Origin: Dyella_B sp035486915 | GTDB lineage: Bacteria > Pseudomonadota > Gammaproteobacteria > Xanthomonadales > Rhodanobacteraceae | Length of the DNA: 21,918 bases | NCBI RefSeq assembly: GCF_035486915.1 | Contig: NZ_DATHMR010000079.1 | Span: 1-21,918 of the forward strand | Direction of reading: 5' to 3' | Shown: one piece after another, positions 16,257 through 21,918 of the stretch | Numbering within the stretch: the first letter of the stretch is position 1 | How the letters are laid out: each line of letters begins with the position of its first letter | Position numbers and translations under genes: made by a program | Notes under the pieces: generated by a model | What the model saw: the letters and a program-made list of their open reading frames with translations, nothing else | Told to the model about the DNA's origin: nothing | The model's database searches: none

Positions 16257-16354
16257 CCGGCTCTATCCGTCCGCATCCCTTCGGCCCATCGTCTCGACAG
16301 ACAGCCCGTCTGCCTTCGCCGATGGTCCTGTGGGCTGCGAACGGATAGAGCCGG
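16257..16354. repeat. Hairpin C: 19-bp stem with inner stems
   Basis: Arms 16257-16275 and 16336-16354 pair at 18 of 19 positions. Further inward lie CCC/GGG (16277-16279, 16332-16334), CCATCG/CGATGG (16286-16291, 16320-16325) and CAGAC/GTCTG (16298-16302, 16308-16312), so nearly the whole 98 bases can fold as one interrupted hairpin. Confidence 0.8.
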
Positions 16355-16386
16355 TGACACCTGCGCAGAATTGATCAGAGCATCCC

Positions 16387-17769
16387 ATGGCTGTCAGCGC
16401 CTTCGACATCTTCAAGATCGGCATCGGCCCTTCTTCCTCTCACACGGTCGGCCCGATGCGGGCGGCTGCGCGTTTTTCCGAGCGCTGGTTAGAAGAAAAA
16501 GGGGTTCTCGACCGCGTCGCGCGAGTGCAAGCGGAACTGTTCGGTTCGCTGGCGATGACCGGACGCGGCCATGGCACGGACAAAGCGGTGTTGCTGGGTT
16601 TCGAAGGCGAATGGCCGGACAAGGTCGATCCGGACCACATTCCGGAAATTCTCAAGCGTGTGCGCACGACACATCGCCTGCGTGTTCTCGGTAAGCACGA
16701 GATCGATTTCGAAGAGAAGCGCGACCTGATTTTCAACAAGCGCCAGAAGCTGCCGTTCCACACCAACGGCATGCGCTTCTCCGCGTACGATGCTGGCGGC
16801 AACGAACTTGCCACGCGCGACTACTACTCGGTCGGCGGTGGTTTCGTGGTCAATCACGATGAAGCGGCTGAAGACCGCATCGTCGCCGACACCACCGAGC
16901 AACCCTATCCCTTCGCCAGCGGCGACCAGTTGCTGGCCTTGTGCGAAAAGCATCATCTGACCATCGCTCAGCTGATGATGGAGAACGAGAAAGTCTGGCG
17001 TAGCGAGTCCGAGGTCCGGGACGCTTTGTTGAACATCTGGCGCGCGATGCAAGCTTGTCTGGAGCGTGGCCTGCGCTCGCCAGGCGTATTGCCAGGCGGC
17101 TTGAAGGTAGCGCGTCGTGCACCGGCCATGGCTGCTGAATTGCGCAATCAACCGGAAGCAGCGCTCAAGGATCCGCTCACGATTCTCGACTGGGTGAATC
17201 TGTACGCGCTAGCGGTCAATGAAGAAAACGCCGCGGGTGGCCGTGTCGTGACTGCACCAACGAATGGCGCGGCGGGCATCGTGCCGGCGGTGTTGAGTTA
17301 CTACCATCGCTTCTGCCCAAAATCCGACGAGAACGGCGTCATCGATTTTCTGCTGACTGCGGCTGCGATCGGCATTCTGTACAAAGAGAACGCGTCGATC
17401 TCTGGTGCGGAAGTGGGCTGCCAGGGTGAAGTGGGTGTGGCGTGTTCGATGGCGGCAGGCGGCCTTACGGCAGCGCTCGGCGGCAGCGTTTTGCAGATCG
17501 AGAACGCTGCCGAAATCGGCATGGAACACAACCTTGGTTTGACGTGCGATCCCATCGGCGGCCTTGTGCAGATTCCCTGCATCGAGCGCAATGCGATGGG
17601 TTCGGTCAAAGCGATCAACGCCAGCCGCATGGCATTGAAGAGCGACGGTAAACATCGCGTTTCGCTCGACAAGGTCATCAAGACCATGCGCGATACCGGC
17701 CGCGATATGAAGGATAAGTACAAGGAAACTTCGCGCGGCGGTCTTGCCGTCAACGTTATCGAGTGCTGA
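16387..17769 (+). CDS. sdaA: L-serine ammonia-lyase, iron-sulfur dependent, single chain
   Basis: Deaminates L-serine to pyruvate and ammonia with a [4Fe-4S] cluster. The 460-residue protein has the N-terminal beta domain (SAFDIFKIGIGPSSSHTVGPM at the start, about 1-160) fused to the alpha domain. Candidate cluster cysteines are Cys345 (AEVGCQGEVG), Cys387 (LTCDPIGG) and Cys398 (VQIPCIERN). The chain ends in VNVIEC, whose terminal cysteine occupies the cluster as a tail in the Legionella enzyme. The residue numbers match that enzyme, as I recall it, with an offset of two. The ATG at 16387 is fixed by the conserved N-terminus and comes immediately after the palindromic element, which would bury its weak AGAG ribosome-binding sequence in a stem. 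Confidence 0.96.
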   Translation: MAVSAFDIFKIGIGPSSSHTVGPMRAAARFSERWLEEKGVLDRVARVQAELFGSLAMTGRGHGTDKAVLLGFEGEWPDKVDPDHIPEILKRVRTTHRLRVLGKHEIDFEEKRDLIFNKRQKLPFHTNGMRFSAYDAGGNELATRDYYSVGGGFVVNHDEAAEDRIVADTTEQPYPFASGDQLLALCEKHHLTIAQLMMENEKVWRSESEVRDALLNIWRAMQACLERGLRSPGVLPGGLKVARRAPAMAAELRNQPEAALKDPLTILDWVNLYALAVNEENAAGGRVVTAPTNGAAGIVPAVLSYYHRFCPKSDENGVIDFLLTAAAIGILYKENASISGAEVGCQGEVGVACSMAAGGLTAALGGSVLQIENAAEIGMEHNLGLTCDPIGGLVQIPCIERNAMGSVKAINASRMALKSDGKHRVSLDKVIKTMRDTGRDMKDKYKETSRGGLAVNVIEC

Positions 17770-17787
17770 GCCTTATCCCCTCCCAAC

Positions 17788-17812
17788 CTCCTCCTGCAAG
17801 CAGGGGGAGGAG
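17788..17812. terminator. Hairpin between convergent sdaA and sensor kinase genes
   Basis: CTCCTCC (17788-17794) and GGAGGAG (17806-17812) form a 7-bp stem, with TGC/GCA pairing further inside. It lies 18 bases after the sdaA stop. No T-run follows, so termination is likely but not certain. Confidence 0.5.
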
Positions 17813-17827
17813 CATGTAGGTGTCGGA

Positions 17828-19138
17828 TTAGGCTGCTTGCGCGCTGCTTCGATCGAAGATGATAGTCGCAATCGCACCGTTCGCATCGGAGCGTGGCCGC
17901 ATGGAAACATCCCACCCATAAAGCTCGCAAAGACGACGCACAATCGCCAGACCAAGGCCAGCGCCGCTGCCACCCGCACCTTCGCCACGCACGCCGCGCT
18001 GAAAAAGACGCTCGGCGTCTTCGGGTTTGATACCTGGGCCGGTGTCGATTACATCAATGCGGCCTTTGTCGACCTCGACTGTCACGCGACCTTCCAGCGT
18101 GTATTTGATGGCGTTACCGATGATGTTGGTAAGCGCCACCGACAGCACGGACGGCGGTGCATTGACGGTGACGGAACCTTTCTGAATCAGCTCGATCTCG
18201 ACAGGTTTGTCGCGCACTTGCGGACGCTGGCTTTCGATCACGTCGGAAGCGACCTTCGCAACATCGGTGGTTTCGCCGCGTGTCGGACCACGTCGTTCGG
18301 CGCGCGATAGCAACAACAGCGCCTCGATCAGCTCGGTCGCTTGACGCGATGCACGCTCGATGCGCTTAAGACGTTCGCGCAATTTGTCAGTAAGATCCGG
18401 CGAGCCCTGCAGCAATTCGGTCGTGCTGGCAATCACGGCCAGGGGCGTGCGCAACTCGTGGCTGACATCGGAGTTGAATTCACGATCGCGCTCGACCATT
18501 GCCGTGAGACGTGCGGAGTATTCATCGAGCGCCTGCGCCAGTTCGCCCACTTCGTCATCCGCAAAATGCGGAGCCAGCAATTCCGCGCGGCCAGCCTTGC
18601 GAAAATCACGCAACCGCGTCGCCAATTCACTGACTGGCTTGAGCACTTTGCGAGACAGCCAAAGGCCAATCGCCAATGACAACAGACTGAAGAGAACGAC
18701 AGCAGACACCAGCCCTGTAATGAGCTGGCGCTTGCCGAGATCTTCGCGACTGATGTCGTAGCTCAGAAAACCGATCAGACCGTATTTGCGCGACACCGCG
18801 AGCTTGTAGTGCCGAACATGCCCATCGGGCTCCACGTCATGCATGTCGTAGACGCCGGTGCCGAGGTTCTGCCAGGCAAGCGGCGCCTTGTAGATGGTGC
18901 GATCGCTCCACAGCCAACCATCAATCAATTGAGATCGAAGCGGGTCATTCGGGTCGGGGTGGGTACTTTTGTACTCGACCGCCTGATCGACATCGCTCTG
19001 AAGACTCGCATTGATCAGCTGGTTCTCGACCTTTGCTCGCACATACAACGACGCCACAGCAAACAACGCGCTAAGTCCAAACCCGAACAGCGCGAACGAA
19101 ACAATGAGGCGGAAACGAAGCTTACGCCTGGACTGCAT
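17828..19138 (-). CDS. Sensor histidine kinase of a ColRS-like two-component system
   Basis: A 436-residue membrane kinase. Helix 1 is at about 8-32, a periplasmic sensor lies at 33-138, helix 2 is at about 139-162, and a HAMP linker follows to about 215. HisKA carries His227 in SDVSHELRTPLAV. The HATPase domain has Asn342 (NIIGNAIKYT), DTGPGI (365-370) and GAGLGLAI (392-399). The sensor has a His/Asp/Glu-rich patch, YDMHDVEPDGHVRHYK (97-112). The ExxE iron/zinc motif known from Pseudomonas ColS is not seen. The gene starts 17 bases inside the end of the regulator gene, so the pair is co-expressed. The ColS resemblance is inferred mainly from the regulator. Confidence 0.9.
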   Translation of the reverse strand: MQSRRKLRFRLIVSFALFGFGLSALFAVASLYVRAKVENQLINASLQSDVDQAVEYKSTHPDPNDPLRSQLIDGWLWSDRTIYKAPLAWQNLGTGVYDMHDVEPDGHVRHYKLAVSRKYGLIGFLSYDISREDLGKRQLITGLVSAVVLFSLLSLAIGLWLSRKVLKPVSELATRLRDFRKAGRAELLAPHFADDEVGELAQALDEYSARLTAMVERDREFNSDVSHELRTPLAVIASTTELLQGSPDLTDKLRERLKRIERASRQATELIEALLLLSRAERRGPTRGETTDVAKVASDVIESQRPQVRDKPVEIELIQKGSVTVNAPPSVLSVALTNIIGNAIKYTLEGRVTVEVDKGRIDVIDTGPGIKPEDAERLFQRGVRGEGAGGSGAGLGLAIVRRLCELYGWDVSMRPRSDANGAIATIIFDRSSAQAA

Positions 19139-19808
19139 CCGGATCGACCATGCGGTAACCGATGCCGTGTCGGGTGTGGATCAGCGCTTTGTCGAACGGC
19201 TTGTCGATCGCTGCACGTAAACCGTGGATGTGTACACGCAGGCTGTCGCTGTCGGGCAATTCTTCGCCCCACACTTTCTGCTCCAGATCCTGACGCGTGA
19301 CGACCGACGGGCTTGCTTCCATCAACGCCTGCAACAACTTCAAACCGATCGGGTTGAGCTGGATCGATTTGCCTTCGCGCGTAACGGTAAGCGTGTCTAG
19401 GTTGTAAGTGAGGTCGGCAACCTTGAGCACACGGCTCTGCGGACCTTTGCCGCGGCGTGCGAGCACTTCCAGTCGCGCCGCCAGTTCCTGCAGCGCGAAG
19501 GGTTTGGTCATGTAGTCGTCGGCACCGGATTCGAAGCCGGTGAGCTTCTGTTCCAGCGCATCGCGTGCGGTCAGCATCAGCACGGGCGTCTGTTTGTGGG
19601 CTTCATGGCGCAGCTTGCGCGCCACATCCAAACCATCCATACCCGGCAGGGTGAGATCGAGCACGATTACGTCGAAATCGTGGACCACGGCCAAATGCAG
19701 CCCCGTGACTCCATCTCCGGCGAAATCCACCACATGGCCACGATCTTCCAGATAGTCGCCGATATTGGTCGCAATATCGCTGTTGTCTTCAATCACCAGA
19801 ACGCGCAT
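19122..19808 (-). CDS. OmpR/PhoB-family response regulator, ColR-like
   Basis: A 228-residue regulator that precedes its kinase. The receiver domain has acidic residues IEDN (7-9), phospho-acceptor Asp51 in VIVLDLTLPGMDG, Thr80 and Lys102 (MTKPF). The C-terminal winged helix (about 125-225) contains DTLTVTREGKSIQLNPIGLK, PDSDSLRVHIHGLRAAIDKPF and TRHGIGYRM, which strongly resemble ColR proteins of pseudomonads as I remember them. GGAGAG lies 4 bases before the ATG at 19808. A small GCCGGC hairpin (19828-19844) sits in the leader, and an inverted repeat at 19855-19885 is a candidate autoregulatory operator. Confidence 0.92.
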   Translation of the reverse strand: MRVLVIEDNSDIATNIGDYLEDRGHVVDFAGDGVTGLHLAVVHDFDVIVLDLTLPGMDGLDVARKLRHEAHKQTPVLMLTARDALEQKLTGFESGADDYMTKPFALQELAARLEVLARRGKGPQSRVLKVADLTYNLDTLTVTREGKSIQLNPIGLKLLQALMEASPSVVTRQDLEQKVWGEELPDSDSLRVHIHGLRAAIDKPFDKALIHTRHGIGYRMVDPDAVQA

Positions 19809-19854
19809 GCGTCTCTCCGCTACGCATGCCGGCGCGGGGCCGGCGGAGGCACAA

Positions 19855-19885
19855 GCTTAACGACTGCGGGCAGCAAATGTTAAGC
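19855..19885. promoter_or_regulatory. Inverted repeat upstream of the response regulator
   Basis: GCTTAAC (19855-19861) and GTTAAGC (19879-19885) are perfect 7-bp arms 17 bases apart, 47-77 bases before the regulator start codon. The position suits a dimeric regulator site overlapping the promoter. A -35-like TTAACA is present on the minus strand, but no good -10 was found. Confidence 0.45.
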
Positions 19886-19897
19886 GGGATGCTGAAC

Positions 19898-19922
19898 GTC
19901 GAAAAACAAGCTGCTTTTCGAC
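19898..19922. repeat. Hairpin GTCGAAAA / TTTTCGAC
   Basis: Perfect 8-bp arms at 19898-19905 and 19915-19922 with a 9-base loop, between the candidate operator and the strong minus-strand terminator. It may be a back-up terminator for leftward transcription. Confidence 0.45.
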
Positions 19923-19927
19923 CGGGC

Positions 19928-19974
19928 AAAGAAAAAGCCCGGCTGCTGCGACCGTGCGTCGCTGCCTCCGGGCT
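19928..19974 (-). terminator. Strong intrinsic terminator, leftward
   Basis: CCGGGCT (19968-19974) and AGCCCGG (19936-19942) close a hairpin with an inner GCGAC/GTCGC stem (19948-19952, 19958-19962). On the minus strand the hairpin is followed by TTTTTCTTT. This is a textbook rho-independent terminator for transcripts from rimK or from the promoter at 20053-20081. Confidence 0.82.
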
Positions 19975-20046
19975 GAAGCTACTGCCCCGATACCGTCGTC
20001 TGCTGTCACCGGACCTTGCGGTTGAAGTGGCGAGCAAACAAACAGT
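19928..20046 (-). ncRNA. Candidate small RNA (about 119 nt) between rimK and the response regulator
   Basis: No coding frame is convincing here, yet a minus-strand promoter-like pair (20053-20081) and a strong terminator (19928-19974) bracket the segment. A small ACC-GCAA-GGT stem-loop with a GNRA loop lies in the 5' half (around 20000). It could equally be the 3' UTR of rimK or a product released from it. I do not recognise a known RNA family. Confidence 0.38.
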
Positions 20047-20052
20047 GGTGTC

Positions 20053-20081
20053 TTTATAGGCTTGGGGGGGTTACGTGACAG
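20053..20081 (-). promoter_or_regulatory. Sigma70-like promoter, leftward
   Basis: On the minus strand, CTGTCA (20081-20076, 4 of 6 matches to the -35 consensus) is separated by exactly 17 bases from TATAAA (20058-20053, 5 of 6 to the -10). Predicted start is near 20046. It lies just after the rimK stop, and no protein-coding gene follows before the terminator. Confidence 0.45.
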
Positions 20082-20108
20082 TTAACCCGCGCTCACAGAG
20101 GGGTTAAC
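20081..20108. repeat. GTTAACCC / GGGTTAAC inverted repeat at the rimK stop codon
   Basis: Perfect 8-bp arms at 20081-20088 and 20101-20108 with a 12-base gap. It includes the rimK stop and touches the -35 of the leftward promoter, so it could be either an operator or an mRNA end hairpin. Confidence 0.5.
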
Positions 20109-20991
20109 GCGCGCCCTTACCCGCCTTCTGCTCAAGGTGGCGAATGATCTTTTCGGAGACGTTCACGCCCGTGGCCGCCTCAATGCCCTCAAGGCCGGGC
20201 GAAGCGTTCACTTCCAGGATCAGCGGGCCGCGCTTGGACCGCAGCAGATCGACGCCCGCGATGCCCAGGCCCAGCGCCTCGGCGGCTCTCACCGCAATGC
20301 GCTTTTCGTCAGGCGTGACCTTGGCGGCCTTGGCGCTGCCGCCACGATGCAGGTTCGCGCGGAATTCTCCAGGCACCGCATCGCGCTGCATGGCAGCCAC
20401 CACCTGGCCGCCGACCACGAAGCAGCGCAAGTCGCTGCCCTTGGCTTCGGCGATGAATTCTTGCACCAGAAAATTGGCGTACAAGCCGCGGAACGCTTCA
20501 ACCACGCTTTGCGAAGCGGTGCGTTTTTCTGCCAGCACAACGCCGGTGCCCTGGCTGCCTTCATTAAGCTTGATGACATGCGGCGGCTCGCCAAGCATAT
20601 CCAGCACGTCAGTGGTGTCGTCCGGGTTATCGCCGAAGACCGTGACCGGCATGTCCAAACCCTCGGCGGAAAGGATCTGCAGGCAACGCAATTTGTCGCG
20701 CGCGCGAAGCACCGCGTCGGATGAATTGGGTGTGTAGACGCCCATCATTTCCAGCTGACGCAACACCGCCGTGCCATAGAACGTGCTGGATGTACCGATG
20801 CGCGGAATGGCCGCATCGAAATCGTGCAGCGCCTTGCCCCGGTAGCGAATTTCCACCGAGCCCGGCGCGATGCGCACGTAGCAGCGCAGCGGGTCTAGCA
20901 CGCGCACCACATGGCCGCGTTCACGCGCTACTTCCACCAGTCGCTGGGTGGAATACAGCCGCGTGTTGCGCGAGAGAATGGCAATCTTCAT
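20104..20991 (-). CDS. rimK: Ribosomal protein S6 glutamate ligase RimK
   Basis: An ATP-grasp ligase that adds glutamate residues to the C-terminus of ribosomal protein S6. The 295-residue length and start (MKIAILSRNTRLYSTQRLVE) are those of the family. The ATP-grasp parts are visible: Lys141 and the glycine loop in VIKLNEGSQGTGVVL, LRCFVVGGQVVAAMQR, Asp248 in IAGVDLL, and the metal-binding Glu260 and Asn262 in LILEVNASPGLEG. The start overlaps the stop of the upstream zinc-protease gene by 4 bases (20988-20991), so the two are translationally coupled. In pseudomonads RimK activity is tuned by RimA, RimB and cyclic di-GMP; only a RimB-like gene is seen here. Confidence 0.94.
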   Translation of the reverse strand: MKIAILSRNTRLYSTQRLVEVARERGHVVRVLDPLRCYVRIAPGSVEIRYRGKALHDFDAAIPRIGTSSTFYGTAVLRQLEMMGVYTPNSSDAVLRARDKLRCLQILSAEGLDMPVTVFGDNPDDTTDVLDMLGEPPHVIKLNEGSQGTGVVLAEKRTASQSVVEAFRGLYANFLVQEFIAEAKGSDLRCFVVGGQVVAAMQRDAVPGEFRANLHRGGSAKAAKVTPDEKRIAVRAAEALGLGIAGVDLLRSKRGPLILEVNASPGLEGIEAATGVNVSEKIIRHLEQKAGKGAR

Positions 20992-21440
20992 GACTTGTCC
21001 GTCGTGATGTGCGCGGGCCGAGGGAGGGTATAGGAAAGGGCGGGATTGACCGTGAAACGCCCGAACAAGGCGGTGCGTCCCAGCAGCATGGGAAAAAGCA
21101 TGTGCCGCCGATCGGTCAAATTCATGTCAACCTCGAAACATTCACCCGCCAGCGTGACTTGGGTCCGGATAAACCATCGTTCGCTGCGACCGCCGCCGGT
21201 GTCGACGACGACGCGTCGATCGTGCGCTAGCGCTTCGCAATGCACCTGGCGCGGGAAGCGCCGGCCAATGCCCACAGCAAAGCGCAACCATGTATGGCCG
21301 TCGCGTTCAAATGTTTCCAGCGTGTCCACATGCAGCGAGCTGCTGCGGGCGCCGGTATCGAGCTTGGCTTTGAGCGAAGGAATGCCTAACTGAGGCAATG
21401 CCAGTCGTTCCCGCCAGCCGAGGGTCATCACTTCCGCCAT
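20988..21440 (-). CDS. RimB-like ATP-dependent zinc protease (retropepsin-like fold)
   Basis: A 150-residue protein of the family annotated as putative ATP-dependent zinc protease (COG4067), which resembles retroviral-type aspartic proteases. The catalytic-type motif is KLDTGARSSSLHV (Asp28). The second family motif is FPMLLGRTAL (about 116-125), with VDTGGGRSERW and VDMNLTDRRHM in between. In Pseudomonas the homologue RimB is part of the rimABK operon and acts with RimK. Here it lies directly upstream of rimK with a 4-base overlap, which supports the same job. The ATG at 21440 follows GAG; an ATG four codons later has GGAAG and cannot be excluded. Whether it truly needs ATP or zinc is not shown by the sequence. 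Confidence 0.87.
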   Translation of the reverse strand: MAEVMTLGWRERLALPQLGIPSLKAKLDTGARSSSLHVDTLETFERDGHTWLRFAVGIGRRFPRQVHCEALAHDRRVVVDTGGGRSERWFIRTQVTLAGECFEVDMNLTDRRHMLFPMLLGRTALFGRFTVNPALSYTLPRPAHITTDKS

Positions 21441-21500
21441 GTCAGCTCACGCTGTGGGTTTGGAGTTCTCGGTGGGGAACCGTAGGGAAATTTTTCGTTA

Positions 21501-21529
21501 TCCATCCCCCTTTTTTTCAGGGGGATGGA
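21501..21529. terminator. 10-bp hairpin at the 3' end of tRNA-Gly
   Basis: TCCATCCCCC (21501-21510) and GGGGGATGGA (21520-21529) are perfect arms around a 9-base loop. On the minus strand it begins at the tRNA discriminator base and CCA and lacks a downstream T-run; an A-run fills the loop. It is either a terminator or a 3' trailer structure. Confidence 0.5.
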
Positions 21530-21599
21530 GCGGGTGAAGGGAATCGAACCCTCGTCAGTAGCTTGGGAAGCTACAGCTCTACCATTGAGCTACACCCGC
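21526..21599 (-). tRNA. tRNA-Gly (anticodon CCC)
   Basis: A 74-base tRNA including encoded CCA (minus-strand complement of 21526-21528). The acceptor stem GCGGGTG / CACCCGC is a perfect 7 bp. The D-arm contains AGCTCAATGGTAGAGCT. The anticodon stem GTAGC / GCTAC closes the loop TTCCCAA, giving anticodon CCC for codon GGG. The T-arm contains GGGTTCGATTCCC. No intron or mismatch is seen. It lies 85 bases upstream of the zinc protease start on the same strand. Confidence 0.96.
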
Positions 21600-21843
21600 A
21601 ACGTTTGGCGATGGTAACCGGCGCTAGCGGCTTTTGGAATCCTGGCGAGGTGTTCATGCTTTTCACCGATGGCAACGCCATGTGAATCATAGATAGCGGC
21701 TGGCTGAACCGCTTTTTCCGAAAGCACTTGCGGCATATGCGTGGGGCCTTTTGCCGCGCCCATAATCTGCCTGCAACAATTCACAGGAAATGGACGACAC
21801 ACGGAAGCGCGACCGCCTCGCGCGTTACAGCACGGAGAGAACC
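21600..21843. other. Intergenic region upstream of tRNA-Gly
   Basis: No convincing gene is seen. The stretch must hold the minus-strand promoter of tRNA-Gly; TACCAT (minus strand, near 21610-21615) is a weak -10 candidate. A short AGCGG/CCGCT stem followed by TTTTT (21695-21717, plus strand) resembles a weak terminator but has no gene in front of it. Confidence 0.4.
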
Positions 21844-21918
21844 ATGCGCGTACTCAATGCTTAAGCTTCCTGCTCACGTAGCCTGAAAATGGCAGCGGCG
21901 ATTTTGCTGCTGGTTTGC
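21844..21918 (+). other. Possible start of a secreted-protein gene or short leader ORF at the right edge
   Basis: GGAGAG lies 5 bases before an ATG at 21844, but the frame stops after six codons (MRVLNA, TAA at 21862-21864). In the same frame, a stretch RSLKMAAAILLLVC follows to the window edge and looks like a signal peptide. A second ATG at 21889 has no Shine-Dalgarno sequence. This could be a leader peptide, a start at 21889, or a disrupted N-terminus. The window ends too soon to decide. Confidence 0.3.

Larger units (their letters stand above)
16096..16386. repeat. 291-base nested palindromic element abutting the sdaA start codon
   Basis: Two perfect 29-base inverted arms (16096-16124 and 16358-16386) enclose two large hairpins. 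Hairpin B is 16128-16225 and hairpin C is 16257-16354; each is exactly 98 bases. Each is separated from its outer arm by 3 bases, and B and C are separated by 31 AT-rich bases (16226-16256, with TTTAAAATTTAATA). No coding frame is contained. The right outer arm ends on the base before the sdaA ATG (16387) and carries its only possible ribosome-binding sequence (AGAG at 16377-16380). I saw no clear target duplication outside the arms. It may be a MITE-like insertion or a structured 5' leader. It fills most of the 367-base gap between the glutaredoxin-like gene and sdaA. Confidence 0.85.

Noticed and set aside
16096..16386. Known riboswitch (for example a glycine riboswitch) before sdaA
   Set aside because: The region is dominated by long near-perfect inverted repeats; I could not find a conserved riboswitch core. 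A covariance-model search would settle it.
16096..16386. Insertion sequence or CRISPR repeat
   Set aside because: There is no transposase frame, no clear target duplication at the outer arms, and no regular direct repeats with spacers. A MITE-like origin stays open and is discussed as a finding.
16371..16694. Alternative 107-codon frame overlapping the sdaA start
   Set aside because: It is out of frame with the conserved SdaA N-terminus and has no family resemblance.
21590..21802. 70-codon open frame on the minus strand upstream of tRNA-Gly
   Set aside because: It ends inside the tRNA gene, lacks a ribosome-binding site, and its product has no recognisable motif.

Overview
The window is about 22 kb of a moderately GC-rich gammaproteobacterial chromosome, most likely from the order Xanthomonadales (Rhodanobacteraceae such as Dyella or its relatives). 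That placement rests on the synteny blocks (xerD-dsbC; lptFG divergent from pepA-holC), the large propeller-type hybrid histidine kinase and the general protein style. It is inference, because no rRNA or other taxonomic marker is present. Most of the window is ordinary core genome. I found no transposase, phage gene or CRISPR array.

Left part (1-8068): a left-truncated, secreted ATP-dependent DNA ligase (LigE type), dsbC and xerD lie on the minus strand. An RDD membrane protein and an intracellular polyhydroxyalkanoate depolymerase (phaZ) lie on the plus strand. Then a minus-strand run reads lptF, lptG, an orphan PIN-domain protein and threonine aldolase (ltaE). Middle (8163-15768): pepA and holC (plus), a 1213-residue hybrid histidine kinase (minus), and a tightly overlapping three-gene operon YceI - cytochrome b561 - YceI (plus). 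Right part (15786-21918): a small glutaredoxin-like protein (minus), a 291-base nested inverted-repeat element lying flush against the start codon of the L-serine dehydratase gene sdaA (plus), an OmpR-family two-component pair resembling ColR/ColS (minus), a non-coding interval with a probable small RNA or long 3' UTR, rimK with an overlapping RimB-like zinc protease gene (minus), tRNA-Gly(CCC) (minus), and the start of an unresolved region.

Functional links: LptF/LptG move lipopolysaccharide out of the inner membrane. DsbC and the ligase act in the periplasm. XerD resolves chromosome dimers and HolC belongs to the replicase. RimK and its partner modify ribosomal protein S6. The YceI/b561 operon looks like a periplasmic lipid-binding and electron-transfer module.

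The two signals most worth following are the symmetric 291-base palindromic element at 16096-16386, whose right arm is the sdaA translation initiation region, and the minus-strand promoter plus strong intrinsic terminator at 19928-20081, which together define a candidate RNA of about 120 nt.
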